A model generated the notes under the pieces. The model did not search any database and was not told the DNA's origin. It saw nothing but the letters and a program-made list of their open reading frames with translations. Shown one piece after another: positions 28,852 through 36,940 of a DNA stretch of 64,000 bases. Position 1 is the first letter of the stretch; each line of letters starts with the position of its first letter. The DNA is from Acidimicrobiia bacterium (GTDB lineage: Bacteria; Actinomycetota; Acidimicrobiia; Acidimicrobiales; AC-14), in assembly GCA_023265025.1 (NCBI GenBank), contig JAHFUP010000006.1:48581-112580 (forward strand), in the 5' to 3' direction. The position numbers and the translations under genes are program-made.

Positions 28852-29991
28852 ATGGAGGAGAACGACGCCCGCCGGCTGGTCGTCGAGCGCGGGTTGGCCG
28901 CCGGCGCCTTCGGCCACCTCACGGAGGCGTTCCTCAACCTGCCCTTCGAGTCCCTGGGCCCGGTCAAGACGCTGCTCAAGCGATACCTCTCGGCGGCGCC
29001 TTGGACCGCGGAGGACGACGACGCGCTGGCCGCCGCCGTCGGGCCGGGCGAGGGGTGGTGGCTCCGCGCGCTCGACGACGAGCTGACGCTGGACTTCGGC
29101 TGGGCCGGCGGACGTTTCGGTGTCCGGGTGGCCGGTACCAGCCCCGCCGCCGCCGGCGGGGCGGCCCCGCCTGATCCTCTTGCCGGCACCTTCGACGGCC
29201 CGGTCGTCCCGGAAGCCACGCCGAACCCCCGCACCATCCGCTTCGGCTTCGGGCACCCGGTCCACGCCGGGCCGAGCCGCTGGTACGAGTCGGCGACCGC
29301 GGCGGCCGACGACCCGTCGGTGGCCCGGCTCTTCTCCGACTTCGACCCGGTGGCCAACGTGCTGGTCGGCCCCGACTTCGTGGCCGTCGGCCTCCGCCGG
29401 CCAGGCGACTGGGAGGACCTGCTGGCGCCGGTCCTGGCCGTCGTCACCGAGGAGTTCGGCGATCCCGACGCCGGCGATACGCCCGCGCAGCCGACCGGCG
29501 CGGCCGGCGGGCCGGCGTGGCTCGCCGGCCGGCCGGTGCAGGCGGGCGATGGCCGCCGGCTGACCCGGCTGGAGCAGGCGTGGCGCGACCTCGGCGGCCT
29601 GCGTCCGGCGGAACCGGCCGACCTCACGCTGCTCGTGGCCGCGACGGCCGACGCCGACCAGGCCCGCCGGCAAGTCGCCGCCAACCTGCTGCGGGAGGCC
29701 GACCCCACCGTCGCCCTCGACCGGTGGACCGTCCTCATCGCCGACCCGGCCCGCTCCGTCCGCCGGGCTGCGGTCGATGCCATGGTCGACGCCGGCCGGG
29801 AGGAGCTCCGCCCGCTGCTGGAGTCGGCCTTGGCCGACGCCGACGCATGGGTGCGGTGGAAGGCCCTGCGCGGCCTGGCCGAGTTGGGGGCGAGCCCCAG
29901 TCGTGCCGCGATCGCGACCAAGACGGAGGACCCCGACTTCCGGGTGCGGCTGGAGGCGGCCGCCGCGCTGCGCCCGCCGGCCGACGCTTGA
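28852..29991 (+). CDS. Nfu/NifU N-terminal-like domain plus HEAT-repeat protein (CvfC-like)
   Basis: EATPNPRTIRFGFG...VARLFSDFDPVANVLVGPDFVAVGLRRPGDWEDLLAPVLAVV resembles Nfu_N; C-terminal HEAT-like units. Confidence 0.6.
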   Translation: MEENDARRLVVERGLAAGAFGHLTEAFLNLPFESLGPVKTLLKRYLSAAPWTAEDDDALAAAVGPGEGWWLRALDDELTLDFGWAGGRFGVRVAGTSPAAAGGAAPPDPLAGTFDGPVVPEATPNPRTIRFGFGHPVHAGPSRWYESATAAADDPSVARLFSDFDPVANVLVGPDFVAVGLRRPGDWEDLLAPVLAVVTEEFGDPDAGDTPAQPTGAAGGPAWLAGRPVQAGDGRRLTRLEQAWRDLGGLRPAEPADLTLLVAATADADQARRQVAANLLREADPTVALDRWTVLIADPARSVRRAAVDAMVDAGREELRPLLESALADADAWVRWKALRGLAELGASPSRAAIATKTEDPDFRVRLEAAAALRPPADA

Positions 29992-31601
29992 GCCTCCAGT
30001 CCCGCCTCCAAGACCCGGACGACCGGCCGTCGGATCCGACGATCGCCCAGCCGGTCGCCTATCTCCGCCGCCTGGTGTCGAGCGGCCGGTTCCACCGCGA
30101 CACCGGGCTCGGTCGCATCTACCACCCGGGGAGCGCGTCGCTGCGGGAGAACGTCCCGAATGACAGCCTGCACATCGTCGTCCACGACGACCACATCTCG
30201 GCCCACGTCGACCGTGTCTCCCCCTTGGACGGGCTGCCCGACAAGCGGTCGCGCTACTCGGTCTCACGGGCCGCAGCCCACAACGTGGTGGGCGCCGCGC
30301 AGGACCTCGTCCGCCTGCTCCGGGGCCGCAAGGGCGACCACCGCTCTCACCTCGACTGCGAATGGGTCTGGGAGGGCTACGAGCCCGTGCCGGACCGCAG
30401 CCACCTCCTCGACCCTTGCGCGTGGAGCGTGCACGTCGAGGCCCGTGTGGCCGGGATGCTCGACGACACCCGCCTGCGCAAGGCCCTCGACACCGTGCTG
30501 GGCCACCGCCCGTACGACCACGATCCGCTGGAGGTCGTCGACTGCCCGGATGACGGCGCGCTCGACGCCGCCCGCCGCGCCGTGCTGGGGGAACCGGTGA
30601 CGATGGCCGAGTGGCCCCCGGCGGTGCTGCGGCTCGCCCACCACCCCGAGGGCGACGTGCTGCTGGTGAACGTCAATCACGGCGCGGCCGACGGCTTCAG
30701 TGCGGTGCGGGTACTCGAAGCCGTCGCCGGCGCCTACGCCGGCGGCGAGGTGGCGGGACCGCCGCTCGAGTTCCTCGCCGCGAACGACCTTCCTGTGCGG
30801 CCGGCGTCCGCCCCCGTCTCGGCGGTCGAGGCGTGGTACCGGACCGTTGTCGAGCGGGTGCGGGACCTGCTGGCCAACCCGGCCCGGATCGCCCCCGACG
30901 GTGGCGTTGACGAGCCCGGCTACGGGTTCCACTTCGTGCAGCTGTCTGTGGCCGACACCCGGCGGGTCGCCAACGTCCACCGCCAGGGGACGGCCCGCAA
31001 CGTGCTCCTCGCCGGCCTGCACCTGGCCATTGGCGAGTGGAACCTCGATCACGGCACCCCCGGCCGGCGCATCGGCGTGCTGGTGCCCGTCGACCTCCGG
31101 CCGCCCGAGTGGCGCGACGAGGTGATCGGCAACTTCTCGGTAACGGCACGGGTGTCGACCAGCCGCCGGCACCGTTCCGGCGCCCGGGCCGCGCTCAAGG
31201 CCATCACGGCACAGAAGACCCGCAACAAGCGGTTCCGCACCGGCGTGGCCCTGCTGGCCGCCTTGGAGCGCAATGGCCTGCTTCCCCTCTGGGCCAAGCA
31301 GTCCCTGGTGGTCCTTCAGCCGCTCACCCGCAACCGCGAGGTCGACACCGCGCTTCTCGCCAACGTCGGCTGGCTGGAGGGGGCGCCGGCGTTCGGGGCC
31401 GAGGCCGGCGAGACGACCGACGTCTGGTTCTCACTCCCCGCCCGGGAGCCCCGCAGCCTCTGCATCGGCGCGGTCATCGTCGCCGGCAAGCTCCATCTGA
31501 CGTTCCGGTACCCGCGCGCCCTGTTCGGCGCGGACGCGGCGCGCCGCTTCGCCGAGTCCTACGTCGAGCATTTCCTGGCGGTCGCCGAGCGGCGCTGGTA
31601 A
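29988..31601 (+). CDS. Condensation-domain / acyltransferase-like protein
   Basis: VLLVNVNHGAADGFSAVRVLEAV (HHxxxDG-type motif with N for first H); VPVDLRPPEWRDEVIGNFSV; TTG start overlaps upstream stop. Confidence 0.7.
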   Translation: MSLQSRLQDPDDRPSDPTIAQPVAYLRRLVSSGRFHRDTGLGRIYHPGSASLRENVPNDSLHIVVHDDHISAHVDRVSPLDGLPDKRSRYSVSRAAAHNVVGAAQDLVRLLRGRKGDHRSHLDCEWVWEGYEPVPDRSHLLDPCAWSVHVEARVAGMLDDTRLRKALDTVLGHRPYDHDPLEVVDCPDDGALDAARRAVLGEPVTMAEWPPAVLRLAHHPEGDVLLVNVNHGAADGFSAVRVLEAVAGAYAGGEVAGPPLEFLAANDLPVRPASAPVSAVEAWYRTVVERVRDLLANPARIAPDGGVDEPGYGFHFVQLSVADTRRVANVHRQGTARNVLLAGLHLAIGEWNLDHGTPGRRIGVLVPVDLRPPEWRDEVIGNFSVTARVSTSRRHRSGARAALKAITAQKTRNKRFRTGVALLAALERNGLLPLWAKQSLVVLQPLTRNREVDTALLANVGWLEGAPAFGAEAGETTDVWFSLPAREPRSLCIGAVIVAGKLHLTFRYPRALFGADAARRFAESYVEHFLAVAERRW

Positions 31602-31817
31602 TCAGTCGTTGTCGATCATGTAGTCGTTGGACTCGTAGAACGAGTACTGCTCCACGAAGCCGTCGAAGTCGTAGGTCACCAGCTCGTCGCCCTCCCACGT
31701 GGCGCCCATCTCGACCGCGTCATCGACGTCGTTGATGCTCCCGGGGATCTTGTCGGTCCAGCGGATCTTGACCATCGACGACGTGCCCTTGCGGCCCAAC
31801 ACGACGCGCTCACCCAT
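31602..31817 (-). CDS. Small acidic protein of unknown function
   Basis: MGERVVLGRKGTSSMVKIRWTDKIPGSINDVDDAVEMGATWEGDELVTYDFDGFVEQYSFYESNDYMIDND; overlaps upstream gene end. Confidence 0.5.
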   Translation of the reverse strand: MGERVVLGRKGTSSMVKIRWTDKIPGSINDVDDAVEMGATWEGDELVTYDFDGFVEQYSFYESNDYMIDND

Positions 31818-32400
31818 CACGGTGCCTCCTGTCGGCTCGTTCACTGCTGAGGTCGAACGTACCGCCCGTGCGCCAGTAGAAACCGTCCCGGCGCTCGAAG
31901 AGCTCCTCCTCGACCATGTAGCGCCGCAGCGCGGCGTAGTCGGGGTGGAACCGCCCGAGGGTGTAGTTGACCTGCTCCTCCGGGTACGTGCGGCCCGGCT
32001 CGAACTGGCCGGCGAGGAAGTCGAGCACCACCAGCCGCTTCGAGCGCGTGGCCGGGATGTGGGTGAGCTTGCCGTCCACCAGGTAGTTGCGCAGCACGCC
32101 GGCCTGGTCAGCCGTGGCCCCGAGTTCCTCGGGGCGGAGCTGCGGGCGCTCGGAGGCGGCTCGCTGGGCGGCGTCCTTGAACCGCTGGGTGACCACCCGG
32201 AGCGTCCCTTGCGGCGTCGTGTCCACGATGCCGCCCTTGATCAGGCGCTCGAGCGCCTTGCGGACGGTCTTGGCGTCGAGGCCGGTGGCGGTGGCGATCT
32301 CCGGCTCACCGGCGGCGCCGAGGACGATGGCGCTCAGGACCTTCAGCCGGCTCTCCTCGGCGAGCAGCCCGACGAGGACTTCAGGGCCGGCGTCGCTCAC
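31810..32400 (-). CDS. HTH plus DUF2087 domain regulator
   Basis: ArsR-like HTH EPEIATATGLDAKTVRKALERLIKGGIV; DUF2087 region SKRLVVLDFLAGQFEPGRTYPEEQVNYTLGRFHPDYAALRRYMVEEELFERRDGFYWRTGG. Confidence 0.78.
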   Translation of the reverse strand: MSDAGPEVLVGLLAEESRLKVLSAIVLGAAGEPEIATATGLDAKTVRKALERLIKGGIVDTTPQGTLRVVTQRFKDAAQRAASERPQLRPEELGATADQAGVLRNYLVDGKLTHIPATRSKRLVVLDFLAGQFEPGRTYPEEQVNYTLGRFHPDYAALRRYMVEEELFERRDGFYWRTGGTFDLSSERADRRHRDG

Positions 32401-32515
32401 GGCTTCAGCGTAGCTATGGGCCGGCGGGCGGCCGGCGGCGGAGGCTGGCGGGACGGGCGGGCCGGCGGGGCCCGGGCACGGCCATGCGGAAATTCCGGAT
32501 TTCGCTCGGTTTGTC

Positions 32516-32544
32516 TTGCGGCAGCGGAAACCATGCGGTACGCT
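32516..32544 (+). promoter_or_regulatory. Candidate promoter of the DUF222/HNH gene
   Basis: TTGCGG (32516-32521), 17-nt spacer, TACGCT (32539-32544). Confidence 0.45.
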
Positions 32545-32560
32545 GCGAACACACGTTCGA
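32545..32560. promoter_or_regulatory. Actinobacterial-type LexA (SOS) box gCGAACacacGTTCGA
   Basis: One mismatch to TCGAAC-N4-GTTCGA; directly downstream of the candidate -10 and upstream of ATG 32602. Confidence 0.7.
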
Positions 32561-32601
32561 GGGAGACGTCTCCTCCCTGTCTGGTCCGGCCCTCCATTGT
32601 G

Positions 32602-33816
32602 ATGGAGATGGCGCCGATGTGCGAGCGGTTGGCGGAGTTGCGGGATGCGATGGGTCGCTACGCGGCCGGGTTCGACGCCTCGCTGTTGAGTTGCGAGCAG
32701 GCCGGTGTGGCCGTCATCGAGGCGGCGGCCATCGAGTGGATGGCGGCGACGGTGAAGGGCCTGGCTGCGGCCCGGGCGGCCGACGGCGGTGAGTGGAAGC
32801 AGGCCGGCGAGCGGTCGGCGGCCCACCACCTGGCCCGCTCGACGGGGACGTCGGTCGGCCAGGCGTCGGAGACGATCGCCACCGCCCGCCGGCTGGGGAA
32901 GTTGCCGGCGGTGGACGCTGCCGCTCGCTCTGGTGCGTTGTCGCCCTCGCAGGTGGCGGCGGTGGCCGACGCCGCTGCGGTCGACGCCGGCGCTGAAGGT
33001 CGGCTGCTGGCCAAGGCGGCGACGTCGTCGCTGGCCGAGCTGCGGGAGGAGTGTGCCCGGACCAAGGCCGCCGCGCTGCCCGATGCCGAGGCCCGGCGGG
33101 CCAAGATCCACGCCGAGCGGTTCCTGCGCACCTGGGGTGACGCCGAGGGTGGCTGGAATCTCCGGGTGCGGGAGAATCCCGAGGTCGGGGCCGCGATCAT
33201 GGCCGCTCTGTTGCCCATTCGGGACCGGCTGTTCCGCAAGGCCCGGTCCGAGGGGCGCTCGGAGCCTTCGGAGGCCTACGCCGCCGATGCTCTGGCCGAG
33301 GCGGTGTGTGCGCCGGCGTCGCGGCCGGCGCGATCGGGGCCCAAGACCATTGTCCGTATCGACCTGCCGGCGCTGCTGCGGGGCCGGGTGATGGAGGGCG
33401 AGGTGTGTGAGATCGCCGGCTTCGGGCCGGTGGCCGTCTCCGCGGTGCGCGAGCTGCTCGACAGCGGCGATCCGTTCCTCGCTGCGGTCGTGACCGACGG
33501 CGAGGCGGTGGTGGGGGTGGCCCATCTCGGCCGGCGGGCCACCGCGCGCCAGCAGACGGCGCTGGAGTGGTTGTACCCGAGCTGTGCGGCTGAGGGCTGT
33601 TCGGCTTCCACGTGGCTGGAGACCGACCACCGGGTGGACTGGGCCACCAGCCACATGACGATCTTCGACTTGCTCGACCGGTTATGCGGCCATCACCATG
33701 ACCTCAAGAGCCTGGACGGGTGGCGGTTGGTCGACGGGCGGGGCAAACGGGCCTTCGTGCCGCCAGATGATCCCCGCCACCCCCGCCATGGCGACGCGCC
33801 GGCGAGCGCGGCATGA
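32602..33816 (+). CDS. DUF222 / HNH endonuclease family protein (13E12-repeat-like)
   Basis: DUF222-like helical region; C-terminal CAAEGCSASTWLETDHRVDWATSHMTIFDLLDRLCGHHHDLK HNH motif. Confidence 0.88.
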   Translation: MEMAPMCERLAELRDAMGRYAAGFDASLLSCEQAGVAVIEAAAIEWMAATVKGLAAARAADGGEWKQAGERSAAHHLARSTGTSVGQASETIATARRLGKLPAVDAAARSGALSPSQVAAVADAAAVDAGAEGRLLAKAATSSLAELREECARTKAAALPDAEARRAKIHAERFLRTWGDAEGGWNLRVRENPEVGAAIMAALLPIRDRLFRKARSEGRSEPSEAYAADALAEAVCAPASRPARSGPKTIVRIDLPALLRGRVMEGEVCEIAGFGPVAVSAVRELLDSGDPFLAAVVTDGEAVVGVAHLGRRATARQQTALEWLYPSCAAEGCSASTWLETDHRVDWATSHMTIFDLLDRLCGHHHDLKSLDGWRLVDGRGKRAFVPPDDPRHPRHGDAPASAA

Positions 33817-33833
33817 GCGCGGGGCGGCGCCGC

Positions 33834-34640
33834 TCAGGCCGGCGATCGAGCGGCGAGGAGGCGATGGACGGTGCGGGCGACCCCGTCTTCGTCGTTCGCG
33901 GGCACGATTTCGTCGGCGGCTTCCAGCACGCTGGGATGCGCGTTGGCGACGGCGCATGCCCAACCGGCCCACGCCAGCAGCGGGAGGTCGTTCGGCATGT
34001 CCCCGAAGGCGACGACGGCGCCGGCCGGGCAGCCGGCGTCGGCCTGCTCGACGGCGACCGTCACCGCCTTGGTCATGCCGACAGGGGCCACCTCGACGGC
34101 GCCGATCCCCGAGAAGGACACCAGGCCGGCGCCGGCGAAGGCCACCGACACGATCGGCAGTAGCTCCTCGGAGGGCAACGACGCGTGGCGCACGGCGACC
34201 GCCACGATCCGCTGCCCCGACATCACGGCCTTGGGATCGAAGACAAGATCGGCGTCCTTGGCGCCCGTGCCCCGCAGGGTGACGTACGTCGCGTCGAGGA
34301 ACGACGTCCGGGCCGAAAGAAGCGCCAGCCCCGCATCGGGCAATGCCCGGCGCACCCGGGCGACGCCGACCGCCAGCGACGTGGCGTCGAACGCCCGGTC
34401 CCAGATCACCTCGTCCCGGGCCGCATCCCACACGACCGCGCCGTTGGCGCACACCATCCGGCCGAAGATCTCGTGGCCGTCGATCTTGCGCACGCCACGA
34501 GGCGTCCGGGCCGTCGCCACGAGGAACGGGATGTCGAGATCGCGCAACGTTCCGAACATGGCGAACGTGGCCGGCGAGATGGCGCCGTCGGAGCGAAGCA
34601 GCGTGCCGTCGAGGTCCGATACGAACCCGAGCGCCGCCAC
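33834..34640 (-). CDS. HAD-superfamily (Cof-type) hydrolase
   Basis: [32 protein letters not shown] start 34640. Confidence 0.88.
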   Translation of the reverse strand: MAALGFVSDLDGTLLRSDGAISPATFAMFGTLRDLDIPFLVATARTPRGVRKIDGHEIFGRMVCANGAVVWDAARDEVIWDRAFDATSLAVGVARVRRALPDAGLALLSARTSFLDATYVTLRGTGAKDADLVFDPKAVMSGQRIVAVAVRHASLPSEELLPIVSVAFAGAGLVSFSGIGAVEVAPVGMTKAVTVAVEQADAGCPAGAVVAFGDMPNDLPLLAWAGWACAVANAHPSVLEAADEIVPANDEDGVARTVHRLLAARSPA

Positions 34641-34689
34641 GACGAGGGAAGCTACACAAGCGCCGACAGGGGTGTACAAGGGGATCCGG

Positions 34690-35718
34690 ATGCTCGCACT
34701 GGTGAAGAGGGAGGCAGGGCCGGGGCTGGAGCTCCACGACGTCCGCCGGCCGGAGATCGGCATCAACGACGTGCTCATACGGGTCAGCAAGACGGGCATC
34801 TGTGGCACCGACATGCACATCCAGTCATGGGACGCATGGGCGCAGCGGGCGGTCACGCCGCCGCTCATCGTCGGGCACGAGTTCGTCGGGACGGTCGAGG
34901 CGGTCGGCAGCAACGTCACCGGGTTCACGTCCGGGGAGCTGGTGTCAGGCGAGGGCCACGTCGTGTGTGGCCGTTGCCGGCACTGCCTGGCCGGCCGGCG
35001 TGAGCTGTGCGCGCACACGATCGGCCTCGGGGTCGGCCGCGACGGCGCCTTCGCCGAGTACGTGGCGCTCCCCATGACCAACGTCTGGCACCACTGGGAG
35101 GGCATCGACTCCGACGTCGCCGCCATCTTCGACCCGCTTGGAAACGCGGTCCACACCGCCCTCGCCTTCCCAGTGCTCGGCGAGGACGTCCTCATCAGCG
35201 GCGCCGGCCCCATCGGCCTGATGGCCACCGCCGTCGCCCGCCACGCCGGCGCCCGCCACGTCGTGGTCACCGAGCCGAACGCCTACCGCCGGGGACTCGC
35301 CATGAAGCTGGGCGCCACGCTGGCCGTGAACCCGGTCGACCGGGAGCTCCGCGACGTCTTCGCCGAGCTGGACATGGTCGAGGGGTTCGACGTGGCCATG
35401 GAGATGTCGGGCAATGCCGGCGCGCTGCGGTCAGCGCTGGCCGCGATGGCCCACGGCGGCCGCATCGCCGTCCTCGGCCTGCCGGCGGACGACGTCAGCC
35501 TCGACATCGGCGAGATCGTCCTGAAGATGCTCACCCTGCGCGGCATCTACGGCCGCGAGATGTACGAGACCTGGTACATGATGACCGTGATGCTCCGATC
35601 CGGCCTGGACATCGCCCCGGTGATCACCCACCGCTTCCACTTCACCGAGCACGAGGCCGCCTTCGCCGCCGCCCGCAGCGGCGAGAGCGGCAAGGTGATC
35701 ATGGACTGGAGCTCCTGA
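34690..35718 (+). CDS. tdh: L-threonine 3-dehydrogenase
   Basis: [34 protein letters not shown]; zinc ligands [15 protein letters not shown]; adjacent to kbl. Confidence 0.93.
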   Translation: MLALVKREAGPGLELHDVRRPEIGINDVLIRVSKTGICGTDMHIQSWDAWAQRAVTPPLIVGHEFVGTVEAVGSNVTGFTSGELVSGEGHVVCGRCRHCLAGRRELCAHTIGLGVGRDGAFAEYVALPMTNVWHHWEGIDSDVAAIFDPLGNAVHTALAFPVLGEDVLISGAGPIGLMATAVARHAGARHVVVTEPNAYRRGLAMKLGATLAVNPVDRELRDVFAELDMVEGFDVAMEMSGNAGALRSALAAMAHGGRIAVLGLPADDVSLDIGEIVLKMLTLRGIYGREMYETWYMMTVMLRSGLDIAPVITHRFHFTEHEAAFAAARSGESGKVIMDWSS

Positions 35719-35722
35719 GCGC

Positions 35723-36940
35723 ATGCGCGCCGGCCCCCTCGATTTCCTCGACGACGAGGTCGCCGCCCTGCGCAGCAAGCACCTGTACCGGGCGCTCCGG
35801 GTCCACACGAGCGCGCAGGGGCCCGAGGTCGACGTCGACGGCCGCCACCTCGTCAGCCTCTCGTCCAACGACTACCTCGGCATGACCCACCACCCGCGGG
35901 TCCGAGCCGCGGCGGAGGCGGCGGTCCGCGATTTCGGCGTGGGATCGGGCGCGGTCCGGACGATCGCCGGCACCCTGGCCATGCACGAGGCCCTCGAAGC
36001 GGAGCTAGCCGAGTTCAAGCAGGTGCCGGCGGTGCTCACGTTCCAGTCCGGGTTCACGGCCAACACGGGCCTGATCCCGACCATCACCGGCGAGGGCGAC
36101 CTCATCGTGTCGGACGGCTTGAACCATGCGTCGATCATCGACGGCGTCCGCCTGTCCAAGGCGGCTCGGAAGGTCTATCCCCACGCCGACGTGGCCGCGT
36201 TGCGGGAGGTGCTGGCCGAGGCGACCGCGGCGGCGCAGTACCGGCTGATCCTCGTCGCGACCGACGGCGTGTTCAGCATGGACGGCGACATCGCCCCGCT
36301 ACCCGCCATCGTCGAAGCGGCGGAAGCGGCCGGCGCCGCCGTGCTCGTGGACGACGCCCACGGCTCGGGCGTGCTCGGCCGCGACGGGCGGGGCACTGTC
36401 GACCATTTCGGGCTGCACGGCCGGGTCCACATCCAGGTGGGCACGCTGTCGAAGGCGGTCGGCTCCCTCGGTGGTTACGTCGGCGGCCCGACCGCCCTGC
36501 GGGAGATCCTGACGCAGCGGTCCCGCCCGTTCCTGTTCTCCACGTCGCACCCGCCGGCGGTGGTGGCCGCCTGCCGCGAGGCCATCCGCGTGATGCAGGA
36601 CGAGCCGGAGCTGCAGGCGACGCTGTGGGCCAACACCCGCCGGTTCAAAGCCGAACTGGCCCGGCTGGGCTTCGACACCGGCCGGTCGGAGACACCGATC
36701 ACACCCGTGATGATGGGTGACCCGGAGACGGCCATGCGGTTCTCCGACCGGCTGATGGAGGAGGGCGTGTTCGCCCAGCCGGTGGTGTTCCCGACCGTCG
36801 CCCTCGACAAGGCCCGCATCCGCACCATCGTCACCGCGGCCCACACCGACGCCCACCTCGACTTCGCCGTCGACGCCTTCGCCCGCGTCGGCACGGAGCT
36901 GGGCCTGCTCACCGCCTCGCCGGCGCCGCCAGCTCCTTGA
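35723..36940 (+). CDS. kbl: Glycine C-acetyltransferase (2-amino-3-ketobutyrate CoA ligase)
   Basis: SLSSNDYLGMTHHPRV; DDAHGSGVLGRDGRG; TLSKAVGSLGGYVGG. Confidence 0.93.
   Translation: MRAGPLDFLDDEVAALRSKHLYRALRVHTSAQGPEVDVDGRHLVSLSSNDYLGMTHHPRVRAAAEAAVRDFGVGSGAVRTIAGTLAMHEALEAELAEFKQVPAVLTFQSGFTANTGLIPTITGEGDLIVSDGLNHASIIDGVRLSKAARKVYPHADVAALREVLAEATAAAQYRLILVATDGVFSMDGDIAPLPAIVEAAEAAGAAVLVDDAHGSGVLGRDGRGTVDHFGLHGRVHIQVGTLSKAVGSLGGYVGGPTALREILTQRSRPFLFSTSHPPAVVAACREAIRVMQDEPELQATLWANTRRFKAELARLGFDTGRSETPITPVMMGDPETAMRFSDRLMEEGVFAQPVVFPTVALDKARIRTIVTAAHTDAHLDFAVDAFARVGTELGLLTASPAPPAP

Noticed and set aside
28800-28852. GCATG-atcc-CATGC and CGGCCG repeats between the histidine kinase and CvfC-like gene as operators
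   Set aside because: Short, GC-rich and expected by chance; not strong enough to claim
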